A stretch of DNA of 64,000 bases from contig JACKDV010000003.1 in NCBI GenBank assembly GCA_020633315.1, positions 434,001-498,000 on the forward strand, in the 5' to 3' direction. The DNA comes from Myxococcales bacterium. Its GTDB lineage: Bacteria > Myxococcota_A > Polyangia > Nannocystales > Nannocystaceae. Position 1 is the first letter of the stretch, and the number at the start of each line of letters is the position of its first letter. The translations under genes were made by a program, and so were the position numbers. This document shows, piece by piece, positions 7,905-16,048 of this stretch. The notes under the pieces were generated by a model. The model saw only the letters and a list, made by a program, of their open reading frames with translations, searched no databases and had not been told where the DNA came from.

Positions 7905-9320
7905 ATGTCCATCTCCGACCGACCCGTCTTCGATGATCGAAGCGTCCCGCTGACCACTCGGCGACTGGGACGCTACGAGATCACGGGGAGGATCGCGGTG
8001 GGCGGCATGGCCACCGTGTACCTGGCCCGACTGGAGGCGACCGGAGGCTTCGCCCGTGAGTTCGCCCTCAAGGTGGTCCATCCCCACCTCGCGACCGAGG
8101 AGGGCTTCCGCCAGCGCTTCTACCGAGAGAGCCGCCTCGCCTCGCGGGTGCGCCACGAGAACGTGGTCGCCACCATCGATGCGGGCGAGGACAAGGGCTA
8201 CTGCTTCCTCGTCCTCGAGCTCATCGATGGCACCACGCTGCGCCAGCTCATGGTGCACCGCGAGCGTCCGTTCGCGGCGATCGAGGCGGCCTTCATCGTC
8301 GCCGAGGTCGCGCGCGGCCTCTATGCCCTGCACACCGCGACCGACGGCGAGGGGCACCCGCTGGAGATCGTCCACCGCGATCTGTCGCCGCACAATGTGA
8401 TGCTCGATCAGAGCGGTCGCCCCGTGCTGATCGACCTGGGCCTGGCCAAGGCGGACCAGAACCCCAACATGACCCAGGTGGGGGTGATGTGCGGCAAGCT
8501 GCCGTACATGAGCCCGGAGCAGGCGCGGCTCGAGGCCCTCGACGCGCGCAGCGACGTGTTCGCGCTGGGCACCGTGCTGTTCGAGCTGTGCACCGGTCAC
8601 CTGCCCTTCGGCGAGACCCACACCACGACCACGCTCGAGCGGCTGCAGCGGTGCGACACCGAGGAGATCCTCGCGGGGCTGCGCAAGCTGTCGGTGCCGC
8701 GCTGGCTCAGCGACATCATCGTGGGCTGCTTGCGCCTCGATCCCGCGGATCGATTCCCGACCGCGCTCGACCTGGCCGATGCCCTCACCCAGGAGCTCGT
8801 GCGATCGGGTCACAGCTCGGCCGAGCTCAAGGCCCGTCTCGCCGACGTGGTGCGCGAGGCGATGCCCGAGGTGGGCGTGGTCTCACCGGTCGAGGTCACC
8901 CCTCCCACCGTCGAGGGCTCCACCGGCCGCTCGTTGCGATGGATGGGGCTGGGCGCCCTGGTGGCGGTGCTCGCCTTCGGGGGCCTGTATGCCGCCACCA
9001 ACCTGCTCTCCACCAAGGGCACCAAGTCCAGCGCAGAGCCGTCGGTGTTCGAGTCGGCCAGCGTGGTGCCCGAGCGGCCCCCCGACCAGGCCGCCAAGCC
9101 CGAGATCCCGCCCGAGCCCGAAGAAGAGATTCCCCCCGAGCCGCCGCCCCGGGAAGAGCCGCCGCCCGAGCCCGCGGCCGAGACCGGCGAGGCCGTCCTC
9201 GACACGGGAACCGACGGAGAGGGCACCACCGGCGGCGATGCGCCGCGCCGGATTCGACGCAAGCCCAAGCCCAAGAAGGACGGGCCCAAGCTGCGCGAGG
9301 ACAATCCCTACGCGCGGTAG
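7905..9320 (+). CDS. Membrane Ser/Thr protein kinase, variant catalytic loop
   Basis: A 471-residue PknB-like kinase. The glycine loop is IAVGGMATVYLA (30-41), the ATP lysine K56, the catalytic loop HRDLSPHN (157-164) and the metal-binding motif DLG (177-179). The catalytic-loop lysine of HRDLKxxN is replaced by Ser161 and DFG reads DLG. Both variants occur among myxobacterial kinases, so activity is likely but unproven. A transmembrane helix at about 346-366 is followed by a Pro/Glu-rich stretch and a basic tail ending REDNPYAR, so the kinase domain is cytoplasmic with an extracytoplasmic tail. The next gene, 75 bp downstream, encodes a TPR membrane protein and is probably a functional partner. 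Confidence 0.92.
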   Translation: MSISDRPVFDDRSVPLTTRRLGRYEITGRIAVGGMATVYLARLEATGGFAREFALKVVHPHLATEEGFRQRFYRESRLASRVRHENVVATIDAGEDKGYCFLVLELIDGTTLRQLMVHRERPFAAIEAAFIVAEVARGLYALHTATDGEGHPLEIVHRDLSPHNVMLDQSGRPVLIDLGLAKADQNPNMTQVGVMCGKLPYMSPEQARLEALDARSDVFALGTVLFELCTGHLPFGETHTTTTLERLQRCDTEEILAGLRKLSVPRWLSDIIVGCLRLDPADRFPTALDLADALTQELVRSGHSSAELKARLADVVREAMPEVGVVSPVEVTPPTVEGSTGRSLRWMGLGALVAVLAFGGLYAATNLLSTKGTKSSAEPSVFESASVVPERPPDQAAKPEIPPEPEEEIPPEPPPREEPPPEPAAETGEAVLDTGTDGEGTTGGDAPRRIRRKPKPKKDGPKLREDNPYAR

Positions 9321-9395
9321 CCCTGCGCACGGGAGAACGATCCGCGCCGGGGTCTCGATGCTGGAGCGAGCGCAATCGTATGCTCGCGCCCCGTG

Positions 9396-10298
9396 ATGCT
9401 CGCGGCACTCGTGCTGGCGCTGTCGCCCTTCTCGGGCACGCTGCCGGCCTCCGGCTCCCCGGCGCCCGCCCCCGTGCCCGTGCCCGTGCCCGCGCCGAGC
9501 GACGACGAGGCGAGCGAGCCCACCGGCGACGAGGAGCCACCGCCGCCGCAGGACGAGCTCGAGTCGGGCCCCGAGATCCCCGAGGAGGATCTGATCAAGG
9601 CCGGTGACGCATTCAACCGCGGCGTGGAGGCGTTCAAGGAGGAGCGCTACGAGGATGCGCTGCGCCACTTCTCGCGCGCGCAGGAGCTCGCGCCGCACCC
9701 GGACACGCTCTACAACCTGGGGCTCACCCAGCAGCTGGTCGGCAAGCACCTCGAGGCCTGGCGCAGCTTCGACGAGCTGCTGGCCCAGGCCCACGACGAC
9801 AAGGAGCGACAGGATCTGCTCGCGATGCAGGCCCAGAGCCGCGCCTACGTGGCGCGCCTGCGGGTGCGGGTGGATCCGGTGCAGCCGGTGTGCTTCGACG
9901 GTGCTCCCATGCCGCGCGAGCACGGCGAGCTCTCGGTGCTCACCACCCCGGGTGAGCACGCGCTGGATCTCGATCGCCAGCACCGAGCCCTCGTGCTCGA
10001 GGGCGGCGAGACGCGGATGCTGGATCTCGAGCTGCGCGAGCCGAAGCCCCCTGCCCCGCCGCGACGACGCCTGCGGGTGCTCGCCGGCTTCGCGATCGGG
10101 GGCACCACCGTGGCCTCCGGGCTGGGCCTGGGCGCCGGGCTGGCCCCCGAGCGCGGGCTCCGGCTGGGGCTGGGGGTGAGCGCGGCGGCGGCGGGCGCAG
10201 TGGCCCTCACCACCACCATCATCGCGCTGGTGACCCACCGGCGGATGCGGCAGTGGACGCCACCGCCTCCCCAGCCTCCCTGCTCCGCCGCCCCCTGA
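9396..10298 (+). CDS. TPR protein with C-terminal membrane hairpin
   Basis: A 300-residue protein downstream of the kinase. The start is the ATG at 9396; the adjacent GTG at 9393 is an equally possible start. An N-terminal signal or anchor is followed by a Pro/Val/Ala/Glu linker. TPR-like helices come next (AFNRGVEAFKEERYEDALRH, then TLYNLGLTQQLVGKHLEAW). A small domain with VQPVCFDGAPMPREHGELSV resembles PEGA-type beta domains. Two C-terminal transmembrane helices (about 222-245 and 253-278) end with a basic then Pro-rich tail. Similar arrangements are frequent beside myxobacterial Ser/Thr kinases. Function is unknown; a scaffold or sensor role is inferred. Confidence 0.82.
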   Translation: MLAALVLALSPFSGTLPASGSPAPAPVPVPVPAPSDDEASEPTGDEEPPPPQDELESGPEIPEEDLIKAGDAFNRGVEAFKEERYEDALRHFSRAQELAPHPDTLYNLGLTQQLVGKHLEAWRSFDELLAQAHDDKERQDLLAMQAQSRAYVARLRVRVDPVQPVCFDGAPMPREHGELSVLTTPGEHALDLDRQHRALVLEGGETRMLDLELREPKPPAPPRRRLRVLAGFAIGGTTVASGLGLGAGLAPERGLRLGLGVSAAAAGAVALTTTIIALVTHRRMRQWTPPPPQPPCSAAP

Positions 10299-10396
10299 GC
10301 CCCGGACGATCGTGGGTCCTGGCCGGCGGCCCGCCGGTGGTAATGGTGCACCCGCGCTCCGCTCCGGGGCGCGTCCGCTGCCAAGGAGCGCCTCCC

Positions 10397-11428
10397 ATGA
10401 TCCTCTCCCGCCGCATCCCCGCTCGACTCGTGCTCGGCTTCGGCCTGCCCATCACGCTGGGGGCCATGGCCTGGGCCGCCTTCGTCTATGCCCTGCACGC
10501 CTACGCCGGGCTCGGCTTCCTGCGCGTGCCCTTCCTGCCGATCTCCACCATCGGCACCGCGGTGGCGTTCTACGTGGGCTTCAAGAACAACTCCGCCTAC
10601 GAGCGCTTCTGGGAGGGCCGCAAGATCTGGGGCGGCATCGTCAACGCCAGCCGCACCTGGGCCAACAACGTGCTCAGCTACGTCGACGTGGGCGACGAGG
10701 AGGGCGAGCCCGGTCGCAGCACCCGACGCGAGCTCGTCCACCGCCAGCTCGCGTGGATCAACGCGCTGCGCCTGCAGCTTCGCCGACGCTCCCGCTTCGA
10801 GGACGCGCCTGCCCGCTCCACCCGGCGCCGGCTGGGGCGGCACGGCTCGCACATGCGCAACGACTGGGAGCAGGAGCTGCGCCCGTTCCTCTCCGCCGAG
10901 GAGCTCGCCGAGGTGAGCCGCAACGCCAACCCGGCCAGCCACCTGCTGCTCACCCAGGGGCGACGCCTCGCGGGCCTGGTCAAGGCGCAGCGCCTCGACC
11001 TCTTCCACCAGATCTCCATGATGGAGATCGTGCGCGAGCTCTACGATCTGCAGGGCAAGTGCGAGCGGATCAAGGCCACGCCCTTCCCCCGCCAGTACGC
11101 CGAGTACAGCCGGGTGTTCACCCGCGCGTTCACCTTCCTGGTCCCCTTCGGCCTGCTCGACGTGTTCGCCGACCACGTGGAGGCCTCCATGACCACCCTG
11201 CAGACCCTCGCGCCCATCATCCCCATGGTGATCGCCTCCGGGCTCATCGCGTGGGTGTTCACCACCATGGAGGTCATCGGCGACGCGAGCGAGGATCCCT
11301 TCGAGCGCAGCATGAACGACGTGCCCATGAACGCGCTGTGCCGGACCATCGAGATCGACCTGCGGCAGATGCTGGGCGAGACCGAGCTGCCCGAGCCCGA
11401 GCCGCCGGTCGACGGGATCCTCTATTGA
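10397..11428 (+). CDS. Bestrophin-like membrane channel
   Basis: A 343-residue protein of the bacterial bestrophin/UPF0187 (YneE) type. N-terminal helices carry the characteristic FLPISTIGTAVAFYVGFKNN followed by SAYERFWEGRKIWGGIVNAS, matching the conserved NNxAYxRWWEGRxxWG region. C-terminal transmembrane helices include RVFTRAFTFLVPFGL and PMVIASGLIAWVFTTMEVIG, then the acidic ASEDPFE typical of the family. Bacterial homologues form pentameric ion channels. An AAGGAG site about 9 nt before the ATG decides this start over an upstream in-frame one. A hydrophilic insert (about 105-190) separates the conserved halves. Confidence 0.9.
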   Translation: MILSRRIPARLVLGFGLPITLGAMAWAAFVYALHAYAGLGFLRVPFLPISTIGTAVAFYVGFKNNSAYERFWEGRKIWGGIVNASRTWANNVLSYVDVGDEEGEPGRSTRRELVHRQLAWINALRLQLRRRSRFEDAPARSTRRRLGRHGSHMRNDWEQELRPFLSAEELAEVSRNANPASHLLLTQGRRLAGLVKAQRLDLFHQISMMEIVRELYDLQGKCERIKATPFPRQYAEYSRVFTRAFTFLVPFGLLDVFADHVEASMTTLQTLAPIIPMVIASGLIAWVFTTMEVIGDASEDPFERSMNDVPMNALCRTIEIDLRQMLGETELPEPEPPVDGILY

Positions 11429-11476
11429 TCGTCCGAGCGCCGCGCCGCGCCCCGAGCCGTCCGGGCACGCCCGGGA

Positions 11477-12316
11477 TCAGAAGCGGACTACGGCGCCCAC
11501 GCCCGCCCCGTGGCGTCGCAGCCAGGGCACCACCGCCACCGTGGGTCGCCGCTGGCGTCGGTCGAGGGCCAGCAGCACCGCGCCCACGACCACCGCGGCG
11601 CCACCCGAGGCGATCGCCACGATGCCGGGAGGCCGCGTGTCGGTGACGTAGCGCGGGTCGCTGCGTCGCACCCGGGGCGGGGGCACGGCGAGGCCGATGC
11701 CCACGCCGACCGCGACCACGCCGGTGGCCAAGAGCCCCACCCCCGCCTTGCCCTTGGGGCCCAGGGCCTCGCGATCGCGGCCGTCGGGAGCAGAGCCCGG
11801 GCCGACCTCGGCGGGTCCCACGGGGCCGGGCGCCTCGCTCCCCGGCTCGGGCCCCGCGGAGTCGCTCGCGTCCGCCCCGGCCTCGGGCAGGCGGGGCAGC
11901 GCCTCCGCGAGCGCCTCCTCCACCCTGCCCACGATCTCGGACTCGGTGCACAGGGTGCACTCCACCGTGCGTCGCTCGCCCAGCACCTGGCCGCGCTGCT
12001 CGATCCACAGCTCGAAGGCATAGCCGGGGTCCTCGCCCCGCAGCTCCATGACCACCACGAAGATCCGGGGGTCCTCGCCGTCGGCAGCCGCCAGCACCCC
12101 CGCGTCGCGCAGCACCACCCCCCCCCGCTCCTCCACCCGTCGCTTGATCACCGGGCCCGCATCGCCCACGCGGCTGGTGTCGATGCGTAGCTCGGCCCGT
12201 CGCACACCCGACGACGACGCGCTCGCCTGCGTCCCGGCCTCGACGGCGCGGGCTCCCGGAGCCCCCAGCGCCACGCAGACGGCCGTGACCAACAAGAGCC
12301 TCCGCGCGCCGCCCAT
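11477..12316 (-). CDS. Kinase-partner membrane protein
   Basis: A 279-residue protein starting 4 bp inside the upstream kinase gene (ATGA), hence coupled to it. It has a signal peptide (about 1-24, ending GARA). A soluble domain (about 38-140) contains RIFVVVMELRGEDPGYAFELW and CTLCTESEIVGRVEEALAEAL, a layout common in myxobacterial proteins next to kinases. An acidic Pro/Gly linker precedes two hydrophobic helices (about 190-207 and 232-252). The short C-terminal tail after RRQRR ends GAVVRF. The protein encoded at 29.7-30.5 kb has the same helix pair and a similar Arg-Phe ending. Role unknown. Confidence 0.8.
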   Translation of the reverse strand: MGGARRLLLVTAVCVALGAPGARAVEAGTQASASSSGVRRAELRIDTSRVGDAGPVIKRRVEERGGVVLRDAGVLAAADGEDPRIFVVVMELRGEDPGYAFELWIEQRGQVLGERRTVECTLCTESEIVGRVEEALAEALPRLPEAGADASDSAGPEPGSEAPGPVGPAEVGPGSAPDGRDREALGPKGKAGVGLLATGVVAVGVGIGLAVPPPRVRRSDPRYVTDTRPPGIVAIASGGAAVVVGAVLLALDRRQRRPTVAVVPWLRRHGAGVGAVVRF

Positions 12317-13971
12317 CAGCCCCGCTCCCTTCGGCGCTCGCACAGGCGAACCCACGACTCGGGCTCGGAGCCGGTCAGCCCCCGCCCCGCCGCGATGCAC
12401 TGGCTCCAACGCCCGAGCTCCATGAAGGCCTTGGTCCGCAGCCGCAGGCGCTCGCTCGAGGCCGAGGTCCAGCAGCCACGCAGGTCGGTGTGCCGCAGGA
12501 TGCCCGCCCAGTCCGAGTCCTCCCGTGCCTGTCGGGCCTGCTTGCGCATGCGCTGGCAATCGGCGGGGCTGGTGGTGGGCGTGACGCTCGGCTTGGCGCG
12601 CGTGGGCTTGGTCTGCGCCGACGTGGGCGAGGCCGGAGCAGCCACGGGGAGCTCGGACGGGCTCGCCGTGGGCTCGGCCGGCTCGGGCTCGTTCGGCCCG
12701 GCCTCGACCGGCCCGGCCTCGGGATCGGACGGCCCGGCTTCGATCGACTCGGGCTCGGCCGGCTCGGCCTCGCTCCGCGCGGGCTCGCTCGGGGCGGGCT
12801 GCGGCGCGTCGTCGGGCACCACCCCGGGCACCGCAACCGGCGGGACCACGGAGGGCTCGATCCGATCGCCAGTCCGCGGCTCGTCGCCGCGCGCGGGCTC
12901 GTCTCGGGTCGCCGCCTCGCTCGGCTCGGCGTCCCCGGGCACCGCCGCCCACGCCCCGGCCCCCGCCACCAACAGCGCCCCCAGGGCCACCCAGGGCAGC
13001 CATCCCCGACGCCGCGAGCTCGGCCCCTCGCCGACCGCAGGGGCCAGCAGGGGCACCGGCACCGTGCCCGCCGTGGTGTCGCGAGCCATCGATCCGGACT
13101 CGAGCCGGCGCAGGATCGCCTGCAGGTGCCGCGCGACCTCCCCGGCCGAGGACGGCCGACGCTCGGGGTCCCGCGCGAGGCACTGATCGACGATCGCCAC
13201 CAGCGACTCGGGCAGCCCCGCCCGCTGCTCGGCGATCGAGGGCGCATCCGCGTCGAGCTTGGCGGCCATCATCGCCTGGCCCGTCTCTCCCTCGAAGGGC
13301 CCGTGCCCCGCGAGGATCTCGTGCAGCACCACCCCGAGCGCATAGATGTCGAAGGCCGGCGTGGCCCGGGCGCCCGCCGCCTGCTCGGGGGCCATCGTGC
13401 CCGGGGTGCCCAGCACCTTGCCCACCGCGGTCCGGCGCCGCCCCGGATCGGCGGTGTCGGCCGCGATCCCGAAGTCGAGCACCTTGACGGTCTCCTCCTC
13501 GCCGTGCCGCGCCACCATCACGTTCTCGAGCTTGAGATCGCGATGGACGATCCCCTCGGCATGCGCGGCATCGAGGGCGCGAGCGATCGCCACCCCGATG
13601 TGGCAGGCCCGGTCCACCGCGAGCGGACCGTCGTCGACCAGCAGCTGGTAGAGGTCGCGCCCGGCGATGAGCTCGGTGACGAGGTAGGGCCGCCCGTCGG
13701 GCAGCTCGCCGGCGTCGAGAACCTCGATGATGTTGGGGTGGCCAGCCGCGCTGGCGGCCCGGGCCTCGGCGCGGAAGCGGCGGGACACGTCGCCGTGCTC
13801 GATCCACTCGGCCGCCAGCACCTTGACCGCCACCGGCCGCCCCACGGTGAGGTGCTCGCCGCGATACACCACCCCCATGCCACCGCGGCCGAGCATGCCC
13901 TCGATGCGATAGCGATCCGCGAGCACGGTGCCCGCGACCAGATCGTCGGCGCGCGCCCCCCCCTCACTCAT
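12316..13971 (-). CDS. Membrane Ser/Thr protein kinase
   Basis: A 551-residue PknB-type kinase with complete motifs: glycine loop LGRGGMGVVYRG, K50, HRDLKLEN with D145, and DFG at 166-168. A single transmembrane helix lies near 324-344. It is followed by a long Pro/Glu/Ser-rich extracytoplasmic region (about 345-465) and a C-terminal domain with paired cysteines (ADCQRMRKQARQAREDSDWA; TDLRGCWTSASSERLRL; SWVRLCERR) that looks helical. The start at MSEGGARADD is chosen because its ATG overlaps the stop of the upstream Cys-rich gene. Its own stop overlaps the downstream partner gene, so three genes are coupled. Confidence 0.93.
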   Translation of the reverse strand: MSEGGARADDLVAGTVLADRYRIEGMLGRGGMGVVYRGEHLTVGRPVAVKVLAAEWIEHGDVSRRFRAEARAASAAGHPNIIEVLDAGELPDGRPYLVTELIAGRDLYQLLVDDGPLAVDRACHIGVAIARALDAAHAEGIVHRDLKLENVMVARHGEEETVKVLDFGIAADTADPGRRRTAVGKVLGTPGTMAPEQAAGARATPAFDIYALGVVLHEILAGHGPFEGETGQAMMAAKLDADAPSIAEQRAGLPESLVAIVDQCLARDPERRPSSAGEVARHLQAILRRLESGSMARDTTAGTVPVPLLAPAVGEGPSSRRRGWLPWVALGALLVAGAGAWAAVPGDAEPSEAATRDEPARGDEPRTGDRIEPSVVPPVAVPGVVPDDAPQPAPSEPARSEAEPAEPESIEAGPSDPEAGPVEAGPNEPEPAEPTASPSELPVAAPASPTSAQTKPTRAKPSVTPTTSPADCQRMRKQARQAREDSDWAGILRHTDLRGCWTSASSERLRLRTKAFMELGRWSQCIAAGRGLTGSEPESWVRLCERRRERG

Positions 13972-14582
13972 GCCGGTGCACACGTCCCTTCCAGCACCAT
14001 GGGCAGCAGGCCGTCACAGTTGCCGCTGCAGCAGTCGTCGTCGCCCATGCACGTGGCGCCGTTGGGCTGGCAGCAGGTCGAGGTGTCGAGCTGACACATC
14101 GCATCGCACGAGGGCACGCCCACCCCCAGGCCGATGTCGGCACAGCTTCGCACGCCGTTGAGGTCGCTGCCGTCGCAGGTCTCTCCCGGGGTGACCCGCC
14201 CGTCGCCGCAGCTGGGGGGCACGTCGGCACCGAGCTCGCCGTCCGAGCTGGACTCGGCGCCATCGTCGACGGCGAGGGTGGTCCCCGCCTCGCTGGACGA
14301 TCCCTCGGGATCGGTCGAGCCCGAGCCCAGCATCCCCGTGGACGCGCCGCTGCCCGCCGAGTCGGGATCGGCCCGACACTCGCTGGACAACGGCTCGTCG
14401 GTGCAGCCATCGGGACCGCCCGGCTCGTAGCAGAGGCTGCAGTACGGCCGATCGGGGCTCCGCTCGCGGCAGGTGGCGCTGCCCTCGGCATTGGCACAGT
14501 GCGCCTCGTTGAGCCGAACGCAGCTTCCCTGAAGGGAGACCCCTAACAGCACGCCAAGCAGGAGGAGACTCGACCCACGCAT
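13968..14582 (-). CDS. Cys-rich exported protein with DUF4215-like repeat
   Basis: A 204-residue protein with a signal sequence (MRGSSLLLLGVLLGVSLQGSC). The Cys may be a lipidation site, though Gln at -3 is atypical. The mature part has many cysteines. It contains CGDGRVTPGETCDG, matching the myxobacterial Cys-rich repeat (CGNGxxxxGExCDDG, DUF4215-like), and a knot-like end CQPNGATCMGDDDCCSGNC. A Ser/Thr/Gly linker joins the two Cys clusters. A GGGAG site lies about 11 nt before the ATG. It heads an operon with the downstream kinase and may be the extracytoplasmic ligand or sensor feeding it; that is inference. Confidence 0.8.
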   Translation of the reverse strand: MRGSSLLLLGVLLGVSLQGSCVRLNEAHCANAEGSATCRERSPDRPYCSLCYEPGGPDGCTDEPLSSECRADPDSAGSGASTGMLGSGSTDPEGSSSEAGTTLAVDDGAESSSDGELGADVPPSCGDGRVTPGETCDGSDLNGVRSCADIGLGVGVPSCDAMCQLDTSTCCQPNGATCMGDDDCCSGNCDGLLPMVLEGTCAPA

Positions 14583-14705
14583 CCGAATGCTCCCACGGTA
14601 GCCAGCGAGCCCAGAGTTGTCGAGCACCACCGGGATCGACTGCGACCGGTACGAGCGGAACCGACCCGTGCCCCCTCTTTCAGCACGGGCCGGCTCCGCT
14701 CACAC

Positions 14706-16007
14706 CTACGGGCACAGGGGAATCGGTCCCATGTTGGCGACGTCGGTCGCCGTCGCCCCGTCATAGTTGAAGGTCCCGACCTCGGTCGCCAGGCTGCCAT
14801 CGAGCGGCACCCGGTTGAGCTGGAGACCGGACGACACCAGCGCGACCCTCTCGATCGGCTCATAGACGACGGCAGCCACGCCGAGGTCGGGATCGTAGGT
14901 GGCGATGACCGTGGTCTCGCCCGTGGTGCGGTCGACCTCGCGGAGCTGCCCCGCGCTGGCGTGCGCCAGCAGCAGCCGCCCGGTGTGGCAATCCCAGGCC
15001 AGGCCACAGTCGGCCAGGTCGAGCGGCGCGCCGCCCGAGCTCAGCCCGACCTGCTGCAGCACCGCGCCGGTCACCGGGTTGATCTTGAGCAGCGTGTCCT
15101 GGGCCGCATCGATCGCCCACATGTGATCCTCGTCGTCGAAGCTCAGGCCGCAGATCGACGCCACGTCGATCTCGGCCGCGAGCGCGGTCGAGCTGCCCTC
15201 GTCGTTGGTCCCGTTGCACACCGGCCCGTAGTCCAGGCGGCGGATCGTGCCGGAGAGCGTCTCCACCACGAACACGGATCCATCGTCGCGCATGGCGGTC
15301 CCCGTCACGTTCCAGCCGTAGAGCGGCGTGTCGATCGGAGCCACCACCGACAGCGTCGCGCTCAGCTCGTCGAGGGTGGCGGCCACGTCCTCGAGCGGAC
15401 CGTTGTCCACGCTGCCGGGCAGCACGGTGGAGGGGCTGAGCGCGGGCTGCTCGGGCCAGCAGTCCGACCCCGCCACGGCCCCGGGCCACGGCTTGGCGTC
15501 GCCCCAGCCGTCGCCGTCGGTGTCGGTGGTGCACGCGGTGGGATCGGGCTCGAGCTCGGCTGCCCCCGGGTGCGTGTTCGGATCGTCGTCGTTGCAGTCG
15601 CCGTCGTTCTCCACCGTGCCCGGGCCGGGCTCGTCGCTGCACTGCGTGGGATCGCCGAAGCCGTCGCCGTCCGAGTCGAGGCACCACGGCCCGCCCGGAT
15701 CCACCGGCTCGCCCGACGAGCCGCCGTCGGCATCGTCGTCGCCGTCGGTCGAGCCCGTCCCGCCGTCACCGTCGGTGTCGCTCGCGGAGTCGCTGCCGTC
15801 CCCGTCCCCGTCCCCGCCGTCCTGGGCGTCGGTGTCCTGCTGACCATCGTCGTTGCCGGAGCCCGCGTCACCGTCGTCGGCATTGGCGGTGAGCTCCGAT
15901 GGACACGACTCCTGCAGGAGGCCGTCGTCCACACACGGTGCCGCGCAGCCGAGCGCCGGCACCACCAACCCAATCAAGCACCAAGTCTTGTCGTCGATCA
16001 CTCTCAT
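14706..16007 (-). CDS. Asp-rich lipoprotein with beta-propeller-like domain
   Basis: A 433-residue lipoprotein. MRVIDDKTWCLIGLVVPALGC gives a lipobox ALGC, then AAPCVDDGLLQESC. A long Asp/Gly/Ser tract follows, with calcium-binding-like motifs (LDSDGDGFGDPTQC; NDGDCNDDDPNTHPGAAE), the second of the MopE/MYXO Asp-rich type. The C-terminal half (about 215-433) resembles NHL/SMP-30 beta-propellers (MRDDGSVFVVETLSGTIRRL; LSFDDEDHMWAIDAAQDTLL). GGAGCAAGGAAG sits just before the ATG at 16007; an ATG at 16046 would place residues before the signal. It lies 41 bp after the OmpA gene, so cotranscription is likely. A paralogous N-terminus occurs at 27.6-28.6 kb. Confidence 0.85.
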   Translation of the reverse strand: MRVIDDKTWCLIGLVVPALGCAAPCVDDGLLQESCPSELTANADDGDAGSGNDDGQQDTDAQDGGDGDGDGSDSASDTDGDGGTGSTDGDDDADGGSSGEPVDPGGPWCLDSDGDGFGDPTQCSDEPGPGTVENDGDCNDDDPNTHPGAAELEPDPTACTTDTDGDGWGDAKPWPGAVAGSDCWPEQPALSPSTVLPGSVDNGPLEDVAATLDELSATLSVVAPIDTPLYGWNVTGTAMRDDGSVFVVETLSGTIRRLDYGPVCNGTNDEGSSTALAAEIDVASICGLSFDDEDHMWAIDAAQDTLLKINPVTGAVLQQVGLSSGGAPLDLADCGLAWDCHTGRLLLAHASAGQLREVDRTTGETTVIATYDPDLGVAAVVYEPIERVALVSSGLQLNRVPLDGSLATEVGTFNYDGATATDVANMGPIPLCP

Positions 16008-16048
16008 CTTCCTTGCTCCCCTTTCCCCTTCGTTGCGCACGTCCATCA

